Assembly: GCF_003387075.1 (NCBI RefSeq)
Contig: NZ_QUMQ01000001.1
Coordinates: forward strand, 3,968,001 to 4,032,000
From: Asanoa ferruginea
GTDB lineage: Bacteria; Actinomycetota; Actinomycetes; Mycobacteriales; Micromonosporaceae
Direction: 5' to 3'
Length of the DNA stretch: 64,000 bases
Shown here: piece after piece, positions 17,482 through 27,655 of the stretch
Numbering within the stretch: position 1 is the first letter of the stretch
Layout of the letters: every line of letters starts with the position of its first letter
The notes under the pieces: generated by a model
The model's input: the letters and a program-made list of their open reading frames with translations, nothing else
Told to the model about the DNA's origin: nothing
The model's database searches: none
Position numbers and translations under genes: made by a program

Positions 17482-18366
17482 TCAGAGCCGGTCGGCCGCG
17501 ACGGCGCGCTCGCCGGAGAACGCCACCAGCCAGCCGCCGCCCTTCGCGGTGCGATAGTCGTCGGGCGTCTCGCTGCCCAGCAGCCGGGCCAACGCGGCCG
17601 GCATCACCTTGCCCTGGCTACAGGCGACGAAGTCGGCGCCGGCGGCGGCCAGTTCGGCCAGCCGGCCGGCCGCGGACAGCGCGTTCTCCTCCGGGTCCTG
17701 GCCGGGCTTGGGCTCGTCGAGCGCGGAGTCGCCGACGATCGCCAGGTCGAGCAGCGCGGCCAGCGGTTCGAGGGTCTGCACGCAGCGCCGCGGCGTCGCC
17801 GACACCAGGTGGGCGGGGCGGGTGAGCGCGAGCAGCGGGGCGAGTTCCTTGGCCCGGGCCCGGCCGGGCTTGTCGAGCGGGCGGGCGGTGTCGGGGCCGG
17901 ACCAGTTGCCCCGCTTGCCGGCGTGGGCGTGCCGGGCCAGCCCGCAGACGGCGGTGACCGCCGGCAGGGCGGTGAAGTCGCGCACGACCTGGACGTCGTG
18001 TGAGTAGCTGAGCAGGCCCGACGCCTCGTCGACCGGAAGCCAGCGGACCGCGTTGACCTCGTCGGACTCGGCCACCAGGCGCGGATCGTCGCTGACGTAG
18101 CGCATCGACCAGTAGTCGACCGTCTTCGGGAAGCCCTCGCGCACCGTGTAACTGACGCCGGGCAGCCGCACCTGTGGCACGGCGGTGACGCCGGTCTCCT
18201 CGGAGACCTCGCGCACCGCCGCGGCCAGCGGGTGTTCGCCGGCCTCGAGCTTGCCCTTGGGCAGCGACCAGTCGTCGTAACGCTCGCGGTGCACGAGACA
18301 GATCTCCACGCCGTCGCCGGCCGGCCGCCACACCACGCCGCCGGCGGCGCGGATCAGGGTAGCCAT
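17482..18366 (-). CDS. mutT1: MutT1-type Nudix hydrolase with C-terminal histidine phosphatase domain
   Basis: A 294-residue two-domain protein from ATG 18366. The Nudix box is visible at about residues 38-60 (GKLEAGEHPLAAAVREVSEETGV). The histidine-phosphatase-like domain begins near residue 140 with LARHAHAGKRGNW (the RH catalytic pair) and includes SATPRRCVQTLEPLA. Mycobacterial MutT1 has the same architecture and sits next to ppk, as here. It converts 8-oxo-(d)GTP to the diphosphate and cleaves diadenosine polyphosphates. The start overlaps the CYTH-CHAD stop by 13 bp, so the two are coupled. Confidence 0.93.
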   Translation of the reverse strand: MATLIRAAGGVVWRPAGDGVEICLVHRERYDDWSLPKGKLEAGEHPLAAAVREVSEETGVTAVPQVRLPGVSYTVREGFPKTVDYWSMRYVSDDPRLVAESDEVNAVRWLPVDEASGLLSYSHDVQVVRDFTALPAVTAVCGLARHAHAGKRGNWSGPDTARPLDKPGRARAKELAPLLALTRPAHLVSATPRRCVQTLEPLAALLDLAIVGDSALDEPKPGQDPEENALSAAGRLAELAAAGADFVACSQGKVMPAALARLLGSETPDDYRTAKGGGWLVAFSGERAVAADRL

Positions 18367-19883
18367 CGCGTCCTTGTCGGCTCGGCGGCGACCGCCCACG
18401 CCTCGGGGAAGGCGGCCCGGACGGCCCGGATCGCGCTGCGTTCCCGCTCGAAGAGCCGGCCGGCGACCACCGCGAGCGCGGTGTCGTCGGGCGACTCGGC
18501 CGCCAGCGCCAGCCAGGTGTCGGCGGCGATAGCGGCGTCCTGGTGCTCGCCGAGCAGGTCCTGCACCCGGGCGAGGGCCTTGGCCAGCTTGGCCGCCGGG
18601 CCGCCGGTGACGGAGGCGACCGCGTCGACGGCGTAGCGCGCCCGCTTGCCGTTGATCCGCACCGCGTGCCAGCGGTCGTCGGCGGCCAGCGGGTCGAGGT
18701 CGGCGGCGCCGTCGACGCCCTTGGCGCCGTAGGCCAACCGGCGCCAGGGCCGGGCCACCAGCCGCGGGAGCAGCCGATGGGCCGGCTGTCTGGCGGTCGC
18801 CAGGACCTTCGGGTCGCGGGCCGCGTCGACCAGCAGGTCGAGCAGTGCGTGGTAGCGCGGGCTGCGCAGCGCCTTGTCGACGGTCGCGAGCGCCTGCTGC
18901 TGGCGGGCGTCGAGCGCCGCGTCGAGCCGGTCCACCGCGGCGCTGTCGACCGGGCAGAGCGGGTCGGCGTTGGCGGTGTGCTGGAGGCGTTCGCGGAGCA
19001 CCTCGGCGTCGCGCGCCTCGCCCAGCACACCGGCGATCCAGCGCAACTCGTCGCGCAGCCGGCCGATCCAGTCCTTGTCGAGCAGCGCGGCGAAGGTGCG
19101 CAGGTCGCTGCGCAGGCGGCGGCAGCCGACCCGCATCTGGTGCACGGCGGTGTCGCCGTCTTCGAGCGGCTGGCCGAGCCGGACCAGCGGGTCGTGGGCG
19201 AAGATCCGGGCGATCCCGGCACGCACCGCCGCGGTCACCACCTCGGCCGCCGACGGTTGCTCGGGCAGGTTGCCCGGCGGGGTCAGGTCGGGCGGCTGGG
19301 CGGCCGCCGCACCCAGGGCCCGCACGTGCTTCGGCGTGAACTCGCCCTCGACCGCGCCCGCCTCGGTCAGCGCGCCGGCCACCGCACCGAGCAGCGCGCG
19401 GTCGCCGGCCTTGCGCTCCACCTCGATCTCGCGGAACGCCATCCGCACCGCCTTGCCGTCGAACACGGTGACGGCGTCGTCGGCGACCTCGGCGAGCACG
19501 GTGCCGTCGGCGTCGTGCAACTCGTAGGCGTGCCGCACGCTGCGGATCCGCGCCGCCGGCGCCAGCGCCGCGCCCCGCGACCAGGCGGTGACCAGCGCGA
19601 CCAGGTCGGCCGGCGGGGTGCCCTGCCGGCCCTTGCGGGAGATCTCGTGGCGCAGCCCGGGAACGGCCGCGGGCAGCTTCACCGTCCACGGCAGGGCGTC
19701 GCCCTTGCGGTGCCGCAGCGACACCCCCGACCGGGCCAGCCGCAGGTCAGGGGTGTCGTAGTAGGTCGCCGTGAGGGTCACCGGCGGTGCCTCGACCACG
19801 GTGCCGCCGGCCGGGAGCCGGTCGGTCAGGTCGGGCAGCCGGAACGCGTCGTCGGCCCCGAGCTTGCGTTCCTCTTCAAGCAT
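18354..19883 (-). CDS. CYTH-CHAD domain protein (polyphosphate-associated)
   Basis: A 509-residue protein from ATG 19883 (MLEEERKLGA). Residues 1 to ~195 are a CYTH domain: an E-E-R-K type opening at 3-7, then YYDTPDLRLARSGVSLRHRKG and FREIEVERKAGD as tunnel-lining charged strands. Residues ~225-505 are a CHAD domain, with the conserved His/Arg motifs in DTAVHQMRVGCRRLRSDLRTF and LRDELRWIAGVLGEARDAEV. CHAD domains bind inorganic polyphosphate, and CYTH enzymes cleave triphosphates. The neighbours ppk upstream and mutT1 downstream on the same strand support a polyphosphate-related role. Confidence 0.93.
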   Translation of the reverse strand: MLEEERKLGADDAFRLPDLTDRLPAGGTVVEAPPVTLTATYYDTPDLRLARSGVSLRHRKGDALPWTVKLPAAVPGLRHEISRKGRQGTPPADLVALVTAWSRGAALAPAARIRSVRHAYELHDADGTVLAEVADDAVTVFDGKAVRMAFREIEVERKAGDRALLGAVAGALTEAGAVEGEFTPKHVRALGAAAAQPPDLTPPGNLPEQPSAAEVVTAAVRAGIARIFAHDPLVRLGQPLEDGDTAVHQMRVGCRRLRSDLRTFAALLDKDWIGRLRDELRWIAGVLGEARDAEVLRERLQHTANADPLCPVDSAAVDRLDAALDARQQQALATVDKALRSPRYHALLDLLVDAARDPKVLATARQPAHRLLPRLVARPWRRLAYGAKGVDGAADLDPLAADDRWHAVRINGKRARYAVDAVASVTGGPAAKLAKALARVQDLLGEHQDAAIAADTWLALAAESPDDTALAVVAGRLFERERSAIRAVRAAFPEAWAVAAEPTRTRWLP

Positions 19884-19909
19884 GGCGCCCACCCTAGTGC
19901 CGAGCCGGC

Positions 19910-22273
19910 TCAGCCGGCGCTGCCGACGAAGCGGCGGAGCAGCCGATTCTGCACGTGCTCCAGTGGCCGGTCCAAAGTGGATGCCCGGCGGACCCAGCTG
20001 CCGTCGCCCTGTAGCACGAACGTGTCTATGTCGTCGCTCATCGAGTCGGTCAGCACGCAGTCGAGCTCGGCCCGGGCGACCGGGTCGGTGACCAGCACCA
20101 GCGCCTCGACCCGGCGGTCGAGGTTGCGGTGCATCATGTCGGCCGACCCGATCCAGAACTCGGTGTTGGGGTCGTTGCCGTCGACGCCGAACCGGAAGAC
20201 CCGCGAGTGCTCCAGGAACCGGCCCAGGATCGAGTGCACCCGGATGTTGTCGGAGAGCCCGGGCACGCCCGGCCGCAGCGTGCACATGCCGCGGATGATC
20301 AGGTCGATGTTGACGCCGGCCTGCGAGGCCCGGTAGAGCGCGTCGATGATCTCCTCGTCGACCAGGCCGTTGGCCTTCATCTGGACCAGGCCCTGGCCAC
20401 CCAGCCGGACCTTGTCGATCTCGCGGTCGATCCGCTCGATCAGCCCGCTGCGGATGCCGTGCGGTGCCACCAGCAGCCGGCGGTAGGCGGTCTGCCGGCT
20501 GTAGCCGGTCAACACGTTGAACAGGTCGGTCAGGTCGGCGCCGACCTCCGGATCGGCGGTCAGCATGCCGAAGTCCTCGTACAACCGGGCGGTCTTCGGG
20601 TGGTAGTTGCCGGTGCCGATGTGGCAGTAGCGGCGGATCTGGTTGCCCTCCTGGCGCACCACCAACGCGGTCTTGCAGTGCGTCTTGAGCCCGACCAGCC
20701 CGTAGACCACGTGGCAGCCGGCGCGTTCGAGCATCCGGGCCCAGCCGATGTTGGCGACCTCGTCGAACCGGGCCTTGACCTCGACCAGCACCACGACCTG
20801 CTTGCCGGCGCTCGCGGCGTCGATCAGCGCGTCGACGATCGGCGAGTCGCCGCTGGTGCGGTAGAGCGTCTGCTTGATGGCCAGCACGTTGGGATCGGCC
20901 GCGGCCTGCTCGATGAAGCGCTGCACGCTGGTCGAGAACGAGTGGTAGGGGTGGTGCACCAGCACGTCGCCGTCGCGCAGCACCGAGAACACGCTGCGCG
21001 GCACCTCACCCTCGACCAGCCGCGGGTGGGTGGCCGGCACGAACGGCTTGTCCTTGAGGTCGGGGCGGTCGACGTCGCCGTAGACCTGCCACAGCGAGGC
21101 CAGGTCGAGCAGGCCGCGCACCCGCAGCACGTCGCTGGCCTCCATGTCGAGCTCGCGGACCAGCAGGTCGAGCACGTGGTCCGAGATGGACGCGGCGACC
21201 TCGAGCCGCACCGGCGGGCCGAACCGGCGCCGGGCCAGCTCCCGCTCGAGGGCTTGCAGCAGGTCTTCGTCGCGGTCTTCGTCGACCTCGACGTCGGCGT
21301 TGCGGGTCACCCGGAACAGGTGGCACTCGACCACCTGCATGCCGGAGAAGAGCTGGCTGAGGTGGGTCGAGATGAGCTCCTCGACCGGCAGGAACCGGTT
21401 GGTGCGGCCGATCCGGACGAACCGCGGCACGTTGTTGGGCACCTTGACCCGGGCGAACAGCACCTGGCCGCCGTCGGGGTCACGGACGGAGACGGCCAGG
21501 CTCAGCGAGCGGTTGGAGATGTAGGGGAACGGGTGCGCCGGGTCGACCGCGAGCGGGGTCAGCACTGGGAAGACGTGGTCGCGGAAGTAGGTGCGCATCT
21601 GCTCGCGCTCGTCGGCGGCCAGGTCTTCCCACTCGAGCAGCTCGATGCCCTCGGCGCTCAGCTTGGGCAGCACCTCGTCGACGAAGCAGGCGGCCTGCCG
21701 GGCGACCAGGTCGGCGGTGCGCTCGGCGACCAGCTCGAGCTGGGTGCGCAGCGGCATCTGGTCGCCGCCGCGGACCGGCAGCCCGGCCTGCAACCGGCGC
21801 TTGAGGCCGGCGACCCGCACCATGTAGAACTCGTCGAGGTTGCTGGCGAAGATCGCGAGGAACTTGGCCCGCTCGAGCAGCGGCGTCGACGGGTCTTCGG
21901 CCAGCGCGAGCACCCGGGCGTTGAAGTCGAGCCAGGACAGCTCGCGGTTGAGGAAGCGGTCCTCCGGCAGCGGATCCGAGCCCAGCGGCGGCACGTCGTC
22001 GGGCGGCGGCGTGTCGGCGTGGTCGTTGGCGGTCGGCGGCGCGGGGTTTTCCGGCGCGGGACCGTGCCCGGGCGGCGGGTTGCGCCGGCCACGCGGTGCC
22101 TGCGGGCTGCGGGTCTCGGTCGGCCCAGCGACCGTCTCGGCCGATCCGCCGACCGGCAAGGGCATTTCGGACACCGCGGACAGCAGCTCGCCATGATCGT
22201 CGGGCGTCGACGGGAGGAACCGCCCATCGGTTCCGCGCGGGCGGGGCAGGTGTCGGCCGGGTGTCTCGGTCAC
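19910..22273 (-). CDS. ppk: Polyphosphate kinase 1
   Basis: A 787-residue protein, longer than usual because of a ~100-residue Pro-rich N-terminal extension before [18 protein letters not shown]. The phosphohistidine is in [13 protein letters not shown] at about residue 532, with the second conserved His in [11 protein letters not shown]. The closing segments [19 protein letters not shown] and [16 protein letters not shown] are typical. It transfers the gamma phosphate of ATP to growing polyphosphate. It is the first gene of the unit ppk, CYTH-CHAD, mutT1, with a 26-bp gap to the next gene. Start GTG 22273; the extension makes exact start choice uncertain. Confidence 0.96.
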   Translation of the reverse strand: MTETPGRHLPRPRGTDGRFLPSTPDDHGELLSAVSEMPLPVGGSAETVAGPTETRSPQAPRGRRNPPPGHGPAPENPAPPTANDHADTPPPDDVPPLGSDPLPEDRFLNRELSWLDFNARVLALAEDPSTPLLERAKFLAIFASNLDEFYMVRVAGLKRRLQAGLPVRGGDQMPLRTQLELVAERTADLVARQAACFVDEVLPKLSAEGIELLEWEDLAADEREQMRTYFRDHVFPVLTPLAVDPAHPFPYISNRSLSLAVSVRDPDGGQVLFARVKVPNNVPRFVRIGRTNRFLPVEELISTHLSQLFSGMQVVECHLFRVTRNADVEVDEDRDEDLLQALERELARRRFGPPVRLEVAASISDHVLDLLVRELDMEASDVLRVRGLLDLASLWQVYGDVDRPDLKDKPFVPATHPRLVEGEVPRSVFSVLRDGDVLVHHPYHSFSTSVQRFIEQAAADPNVLAIKQTLYRTSGDSPIVDALIDAASAGKQVVVLVEVKARFDEVANIGWARMLERAGCHVVYGLVGLKTHCKTALVVRQEGNQIRRYCHIGTGNYHPKTARLYEDFGMLTADPEVGADLTDLFNVLTGYSRQTAYRRLLVAPHGIRSGLIERIDREIDKVRLGGQGLVQMKANGLVDEEIIDALYRASQAGVNIDLIIRGMCTLRPGVPGLSDNIRVHSILGRFLEHSRVFRFGVDGNDPNTEFWIGSADMMHRNLDRRVEALVLVTDPVARAELDCVLTDSMSDDIDTFVLQGDGSWVRRASTLDRPLEHVQNRLLRRFVGSAG

Positions 22274-22333
22274 CCCATCATCATTACCCGCCCGAGCTGA
22301 ACGTGAAATGCACTTGGGTCGACTGGCGGCGGC

Positions 22334-23152
22334 TCAGGTGAAGGTGGGGATGGTGAGACGGGTCACCGTGCCGGCGGCGTCGCGGTCGATCCGCACCCGC
22401 TGGCCGAGCCGGAGCAGCCGCAGCCCCGAGGCGTCGAACGCCTCCGCCGGGTAGGCCAGCTCGGTGCCGTCGTCGAGCAGCACGGTGCCCGACCGGCTCG
22501 CCGGGTCGTAGGTCGCCACGGTGCCCTGCATCCCAGCACCGTAGCCCACCAGGCGCGCGGTGTGCGGTCCCAGACCGAGCGCGGCCGCCGCGGCGAGATC
22601 GGCCGCCGTGTCCACGTCGCGGCGCAGGGTGGGCCAGCTCCCGTCCAGCGGCACGGCACCCGACGCGGCGTGCGCCGCCGCCGAACCAACACCAAAACGC
22701 GGCTCCAGGGGTACGCCCGGCGGCGCGGTCAACAGCACGGTGCCGGTCCCGGGCGTGTCGGCGGCGAACCGGCGTACCCCCGTCGTCGTGGCGATTTTCA
22801 GCGCGGCCGCCAGTTCGGAGCTGTCCAGCGCCGGCAGGTCGGCTTGTAACGCGGCGACCGCCCGGCCCCGCGCAGCCGCGGCGCCCCGCTCGAACGCCGG
22901 GTTGAGACCCCCTCCGGCCGGCTCCGGCACCGGCCGCGCCCCCAGCGTGGCCAGCGCGGCGGCGGCACCCGGATCGTCGGTGACCGCTATCACCTCGGCG
23001 ACGTCGGTGCAGGCCAGGGCCGCTGTGGCGGTGTCGAGGGCCAGGGCGAGGGCGAGCCGCTCGTGCGCCACCCCGGGCAGCGCGCCACGCAGCCGGCTCT
23101 TGCCGTTGGCGGGCGGCTTGACCGGCAGCACGACCACCCAGTTCCCACGCAC
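22334..23152 (-). CDS. cofC: 2-phospho-L-lactate (or phosphoenolpyruvate) guanylyltransferase with C-terminal cold-shock-like domain
   Basis: A 272-residue protein from GTG 23152 (VRGNWVVVLPVKPP). The nucleotidyltransferase part (residues 1 to ~203) shows LPVKPPANGKSRLRGAL, VIAVTDDPGAA, ALQADLPAL and RFAADTPGTGTVLL, all typical of CofC/FbiD, the guanylyltransferase of coenzyme F420 synthesis. From residue ~208 the frame continues without a stop into a ~65-residue OB-fold-like module starting MQGTVATYD, with GTVLLDDGTELAYP and LGQRVRIDRD. In relatives I recall this module as a separate cold-shock-like protein. ATG 22531 inside the frame could allow independent translation. Confidence 0.87.
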   Translation of the reverse strand: MRGNWVVVLPVKPPANGKSRLRGALPGVAHERLALALALDTATAALACTDVAEVIAVTDDPGAAAALATLGARPVPEPAGGGLNPAFERGAAAARGRAVAALQADLPALDSSELAAALKIATTTGVRRFAADTPGTGTVLLTAPPGVPLEPRFGVGSAAAHAASGAVPLDGSWPTLRRDVDTAADLAAAAALGLGPHTARLVGYGAGMQGTVATYDPASRSGTVLLDDGTELAYPAEAFDASGLRLLRLGQRVRIDRDAAGTVTRLTIPTFT

Positions 23153-23272
23153 CCGCTCATGGTGCCAGGGTCCGGCCCGGTCCCTGGGTGGCCCTCCACC
23201 TGCCGGAGCAGGCATGATTTCGCTGCGGGCCGCGCTGGCGGGCGCGGTTGGCCGGTGGTTGGAGGAGGCAGG

Positions 23273-24016
23273 GTGGCACGGCGGAGGCTGGGTTTCTGGC
23301 GGCGGTTCGTGGTCGTCCTCGTCAAGCCGGTCCTGACCGGCTGGACCAAGCGCGCCTGGACCGGGATGGAGCACATCCCGGCGACCGGCGGCGCGATCAT
23401 CGTGGCCAACCACCTGTCCCACGCCGACCCCGTGGTCGTCGGGCACTACGTCTACGACGCCGGCCGGTGGCCGAGCTTCCTGGCCAAGGCCAGCGTGTTC
23501 CGGGTCCCGGTGATCGGCTACATCATCGCGCGCTGCCAGCAGATCCCGGTCGAGCGCGGCACGGTCGACGCCGCGCGGTCGCTCGACTCACTGGTCACAG
23601 CCGTCAAAGACGGCAGCTCGGTGATCATCTACCCCGAGGGCACCACCACCAAGGAACCGGGCCTGTGGCCGATGAAGGGCAAGACCGGCGCCGCCCGGCT
23701 GGCCCTGACCACCGGCGCGCCGGTGATCCCGATCGTGATGGACGGCCCGCAGGCGATGTTCGACCCGCGCACCGGCAAGGTCGGCCTGCGGCCGCGGATC
23801 CCGGTGCGGGTCACCGCCGGCCCGCCCATCGACCTGGCCAAGTGGGCCGGCTCGGCGCCGACCCGGCCGACGCTCGACGCGATGACCGAGGAGATCATGC
23901 TGCGGCTGCGCGACATGCTGGCCGAGCTGCGTGGCGAGACCGACCCGCCGCCGCTCTGGTCGCCGCCGCGCAAGGCCGGCGGTGCGCCCGTCACGCCCAG
24001 CGGTGACCCGGCATGA
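23273..24016 (+). CDS. plsC: 1-acyl-sn-glycerol-3-phosphate acyltransferase
   Basis: A 247-residue protein from GTG 23273 after GGAGGAGGCAGG. It has the PlsC/AGPAT motifs: NHLSHADP (catalytic NHX4D) near residue 45, [24 protein letters not shown] near 118 and [11 protein letters not shown] near 150. It acylates lysophosphatidic acid to phosphatidic acid at the membrane. It overlaps gpsA by 4 bp (ATGA). GpsA supplies the glycerol-3-phosphate backbone, so the pair feeds phospholipid synthesis. Confidence 0.93.
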   Translation: MARRRLGFWRRFVVVLVKPVLTGWTKRAWTGMEHIPATGGAIIVANHLSHADPVVVGHYVYDAGRWPSFLAKASVFRVPVIGYIIARCQQIPVERGTVDAARSLDSLVTAVKDGSSVIIYPEGTTTKEPGLWPMKGKTGAARLALTTGAPVIPIVMDGPQAMFDPRTGKVGLRPRIPVRVTAGPPIDLAKWAGSAPTRPTLDAMTEEIMLRLRDMLAELRGETDPPPLWSPPRKAGGAPVTPSGDPA

Positions 24017-25008
24017 CGCACGTCGCCGTTCTCGGCGCGGGCTCCTGGGGCACGGCGTTCGCCAAGGTGCTCGGCGAAGCTGGCCGCGACGTGACGATCT
24101 GGTCCCGCCGCGAAGCGGTGGCCACCGGCATCCGGGAGACCGGCCGCAACCCCGACTACTTCCCCGACGTGCGCCTGCCCGAGCGGGTAACCGCCACCGC
24201 TGACGCCGGCAAGGCACTCGCCGGCGCCGAGATCGTGGTGCTCGCCGTGCCGTCGCAGACGTTGCGCGGCAACCTCGCCGACTGGCGGGCCGCCATCGAA
24301 CCCGACGCGACCCTGGTGTCGCTGATGAAGGGCATCGAACTCGGCACCACCAAGCGGATGAGCGAAGTGGTGATGGAGGCCGCCCAGGTGCCGGCCGACC
24401 GGGTGGTGGTGGTCTCCGGGCCCAACCTGGCACCGGAGATCGCCCTCGGGCAGCCGGCCGCGACGGTGGTGGCCGGCACCGACATCCGGCGCGCGACGCT
24501 GGTGCAGGACGCGATCACCACGCCCTACATGCGGCCCTACACCAACGACGACGTGGTCGGCGCCGAACTCGGCGGCGCGGTGAAGAACGTGATCGCGCTG
24601 GCCTACGGCATCGCCGAGGCGATGCGGCTCGGCGACAACATCAAGGCCACCCTGATCACCCGCGGCCTGGCCGAGACCGCCCGGCTGGGCGTCGCGCTCG
24701 GCGCCGACCCGCTCACCTTCGCCGGCCTCTCCGGGCTAGGCGACCTGGTCGGCACCTGCCACTCGCCGTTCTCCCGCAACCGCACGTTCGGCGAGCGGCT
24801 CGGCCGGGGCGAGACGCTCGAACAGGCGCAGGCGGCGGTCGGGCAGACCGCCGAAGGCGTGAAGAGCTGCCTCGCGATCCGCGACCTCGCCCGCAAGAAC
24901 AACGTGGAGATGCCGATCACCGAACAGGTCGAGCGGGTCTGCCACGAGGGCGCCGACCCGCGCGAGGCGCTGACGATCCTGATGACCCGCACCACGAAAG
25001 CTGAATGA
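24013..25008 (+). CDS. gpsA: Glycerol-3-phosphate dehydrogenase [NAD(P)+]
   Basis: A 331-residue protein of standard length. The N-terminal Rossmann motif is [27 protein letters not shown] and [16 protein letters not shown] line the active site, with catalytic Lys at about 191 in [34 protein letters not shown] is diagnostic near residue 240. It reduces dihydroxyacetone phosphate to sn-glycerol-3-phosphate. Coupled to plsC by ATGA. The next gene begins immediately after its TGA. Confidence 0.97.
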   Translation: MTHVAVLGAGSWGTAFAKVLGEAGRDVTIWSRREAVATGIRETGRNPDYFPDVRLPERVTATADAGKALAGAEIVVLAVPSQTLRGNLADWRAAIEPDATLVSLMKGIELGTTKRMSEVVMEAAQVPADRVVVVSGPNLAPEIALGQPAATVVAGTDIRRATLVQDAITTPYMRPYTNDDVVGAELGGAVKNVIALAYGIAEAMRLGDNIKATLITRGLAETARLGVALGADPLTFAGLSGLGDLVGTCHSPFSRNRTFGERLGRGETLEQAQAAVGQTAEGVKSCLAIRDLARKNNVEMPITEQVERVCHEGADPREALTILMTRTTKAE

Positions 25009-26118
25009 ATGAGCGAGTACGGCGACGGCACCCGGTCGGCACACGCGGGTCTGCCGCCCGCGGTTCCGGGTGAGCCCTTCCTGCCCGGCCCGGTGTTCGC
25101 GGCTCCCTACCACCTCGATCCGGCCGCCGGCCCGGCCGCCGCGGCCAACGGTTACGGGCGGCCCGACAACCAGACCCGGCGGCTGCTGGAGTCGGCGATC
25201 GGTGAACTGGAGGGCGGTTCGGCGCTGGCGTTCGCGAGCGGTCAGGCGGCCGTCACCGCGGTGCTGCTTTCGCTCCTGCGGCCCGGCGACAGTGTGGTGC
25301 TGCCGACCGACGGCTACTACCCGGTGCGCGGCTTCGCGACGTCGCTGCTGTCGGAACTCGGCGTCAAGGTCACGTTCGCGCCCACCGGCGGCCCGCACCC
25401 CGACTACACCGGCGTGCGGCTGGTGCTGCTGGAGACGCCGGCCAACCCCGGGCTCGACGTGTGCGACATCGCGGTGCTCGCCGATCGCGCGCACGCGGCC
25501 GGTGCGCTGGTCGCGGTCGACAACACCACCGCCACGCCGCTCGGGCAGCGCCCGCTCGACCTCGGCGCCGACATCTCGCTGGCGTCCGGAACCAAGGCGT
25601 TGACCGGACATTCAGACCTCTTGCTGGGGTACGTCACGACGCGCTCGCCGGAACTGCTGGAGTCGCTGAAGGCGTGGCGCAACACGACCGGCTCGATTCC
25701 GGGTGCGTTCGACGCCTGGCTGGCGCACCGTTCGCTGCTGACGCTCGACCTGCGGTTGGCCCGGCAGTCGGCGAACGCGGCCGCGGTGGTCACGGCGCTT
25801 GCCTCGCGCGCTGATGTCACCGGGCTGCGCTGGCCCGGCCGCCCCGGCGATCCGTCCTACGCGGTGGCGTCCGCGCAGATGCGCCGGATTCCCGGCGTCG
25901 TCGCGTTCGACCTGGGCTCCGCCGAGCGGGTGGCGCGGTTCCTGTCGGCGTCGCGCCTGGTGGCGGCGGCGACGTCGTTCGGCGGCGTGCACACCAGTGC
26001 CGACCGGCGGGAGCAGTGGGGCGACGACACGGCGCCGGGCTTCGTGCGGCTCTCGTGCGGCATCGAGGACGCGGCGGACCTGGTCGCCGACATCACCGGT
26101 GCGTTGGACGCTTCCTGA
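25009..26118 (+). CDS. Cystathionine gamma-lyase/synthase-like PLP enzyme
   Basis: A 369-residue protein of the Cys/Met-metabolism PLP family. The PLP lysine is in LASGTKALTGHSDLL at about residue 196. FASGQAAVTAVLL binds the cofactor phosphate, DGYYPVRGF replaces the usual YGGT segment, and VDNTTATPLGQRPLDLGAD supplies the Asp that contacts the pyridine. The chain is somewhat shorter than E. coli MetB. It probably acts in transsulfuration; lyase versus synthase cannot be decided. The ATG directly abuts the gpsA stop. Confidence 0.86.
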   Translation: MSEYGDGTRSAHAGLPPAVPGEPFLPGPVFAAPYHLDPAAGPAAAANGYGRPDNQTRRLLESAIGELEGGSALAFASGQAAVTAVLLSLLRPGDSVVLPTDGYYPVRGFATSLLSELGVKVTFAPTGGPHPDYTGVRLVLLETPANPGLDVCDIAVLADRAHAAGALVAVDNTTATPLGQRPLDLGADISLASGTKALTGHSDLLLGYVTTRSPELLESLKAWRNTTGSIPGAFDAWLAHRSLLTLDLRLARQSANAAAVVTALASRADVTGLRWPGRPGDPSYAVASAQMRRIPGVVAFDLGSAERVARFLSASRLVAAATSFGGVHTSADRREQWGDDTAPGFVRLSCGIEDAADLVADITGALDAS

Positions 26119-26430
26119 TCATTCCCTCGGGCGGCGCACGCCGCGCCCGCCGCCGAGGCGCTGGCGTTGGGCGGGGACCGCGATCGGGCGTTTCAGGTGG
26201 TATCGGTGCAGCTCGTTGATGCCCTCCATGCTCGGGTCCTCGCTCACCGACACCAGGTCCCAGCCCTCGCGACCGGCGTTGTTGAGGTGGGTCAGCGCGG
26301 TGTCGCCCAGCGGGGTGACGTCGAGCATCGAACCGTCCGGCCCATACCAGTGGAAGGTGACCTCCCAGCCGGCCGCCCCGATCGCTGCCGCACGCCGGCG
26401 GATCAGCAGCGCGTACTCCCACATCGTCAT
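26119..26430 (-). CDS. Small conserved protein, DUF4177-like
   Basis: A 103-residue protein from ATG 26430 (MTMWEYALLIRRR). The segment LNNAGREGWDLVSVSED resembles the GWELVSV core of DUF4177 proteins. The last ~20 residues are Arg-rich and probably disordered. It is divergent from ddl and converges on the PLP enzyme, with no overlap. Function unknown. Confidence 0.65.
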   Translation of the reverse strand: MTMWEYALLIRRRAAAIGAAGWEVTFHWYGPDGSMLDVTPLGDTALTHLNNAGREGWDLVSVSEDPSMEGINELHRYHLKRPIAVPAQRQRLGGGRGVRRPRE

Positions 26431-26533
26431 GCGCCAAACGTTCCCCACCGTGCGCTCAGGAAAACGGTGCACACGCAGCGTGATCGGCGGAGCAGCCAGT
26501 CTCGCGTGCTCGGGCAGAGTAGGGTCCTGACCT

Positions 26534-27637
26534 GTGACGAGACCTAACAAGATCCGCGTCGCGGTCGTGTTTGGCGGCCGCAGCACCGAGCACGCGATTT
26601 CGGCCGTCAGCGCCGGAAGCATTTTGCGCGTCCTGGACCCCGACCAATACGAGGTGATCCCGGTCGGGATCACCCGTGAAGGTCAGTGGGTGCTCACCGA
26701 CGGTGATCCCAGCGCGCTCGCGATCGAAGGCGCGCGGCTCCCCGAGGTCACGGCGAGCGCCGGCACCGCGGTCGTGCTGCCCGGCGACCCGACCTCACAT
26801 GGGCTGATGGTGGTCGAGCCGTCCCGGGGGCTCAGCGCACTCGGCGACGTCGACGTGGTCTTCCCGGCGCTGCACGGCGCCTACGGCGAAGACGGCACCA
26901 TCCAGGGGTTGCTGGAGATGGCCGGCATTCCCTATGTGGGCGCCAACGTGTTCGCCAGCGCCGCGGCCATGGACAAGGAGTTCACCAAGAAGCTGGCGGC
27001 GGCCGAGGGCATTCCTACCGGCCCCTACGTCGTGCTGCGCAACGGGGTCTCGCTGAGCGAGGCCGACAAGGAGCGGCTCGGCCTGCCGGTGTTCGTCAAG
27101 CCGTCGCGCGCCGGTTCGTCCTACGGCATCACGAAGGTCGCCGACTGGGCCGACCTCGACGCGGCGATCGCGACCGCCCGCCAGATCGACCCGAAGGTGC
27201 TGATCGAGGCGGCGATCGTGGGCCGCGAGATCGAGTGCGGCGTGCTGGAGGCCGAGGCCGGCGGCACCGCGGAGGCGTCGCTGCTCGCGGAGATCCGGGT
27301 GACCGGCGCGGGGCACGACTTCTACGACTTCGAGGCCAAATACCTCGGCGAAGACTGCGAATACGACATCCCGGCCGGCCTGCCGGAGAGCGTGACCCGC
27401 ACGGTCCAGGACTACGCGGTGCGCACCTTCGCCGCCCTCGACTGCGCGGGCCTGGCCCGGGTCGACTTCTTCGTCACCGACGCCGGCGAGGTCCTGCTCA
27501 ACGAGATCAACACGATGCCCGGCTTCACCGCGACGTCGATGTTCCCGCGCATGTGGGCGGCCAGCGGCCTGGAATACCCGAAGCTGGTCGACCGCCTGAT
27601 CCGCACCGCGCTACGTCGCGGCAGCGGCCTGCACTAG
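26534..27637 (+). CDS. ddl: D-alanine--D-alanine ligase
   Basis: A 367-residue ATP-grasp ligase. N-terminal [23 protein letters not shown], the middle motif [41 protein letters not shown] (ATP-binding loop), and the C-terminal [21 protein letters not shown] are all standard. It makes the D-Ala-D-Ala dipeptide for peptidoglycan. Start GTG 26534 has no SD. TAGGGT (26520-26525) lies 8 nt upstream, so translation may be leaderless. I do not see the F/Y substitution pattern that would mark a D-Ala-D-Lac ligase with certainty, so ordinary Ddl is assumed. Confidence 0.96.
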   Translation: MTRPNKIRVAVVFGGRSTEHAISAVSAGSILRVLDPDQYEVIPVGITREGQWVLTDGDPSALAIEGARLPEVTASAGTAVVLPGDPTSHGLMVVEPSRGLSALGDVDVVFPALHGAYGEDGTIQGLLEMAGIPYVGANVFASAAAMDKEFTKKLAAAEGIPTGPYVVLRNGVSLSEADKERLGLPVFVKPSRAGSSYGITKVADWADLDAAIATARQIDPKVLIEAAIVGREIECGVLEAEAGGTAEASLLAEIRVTGAGHDFYDFEAKYLGEDCEYDIPAGLPESVTRTVQDYAVRTFAALDCAGLARVDFFVTDAGEVLLNEINTMPGFTATSMFPRMWAASGLEYPKLVDRLIRTALRRGSGLH

Positions 27638-27655
27638 CCCTTGGCCGCCATGAAG

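Noticed and set aside
20129-22300. A 723-residue plus-strand ORF opposite ppk
   Set aside because: Its His/Gln/Val-Asp-Glu-rich sequence is typical of the complement of high-GC coding DNA; ppk on the minus strand is intact.
25009-26118. Naming the PLP enzyme metB
   Set aside because: Synthase and lyase members cannot be separated by the motifs visible here.
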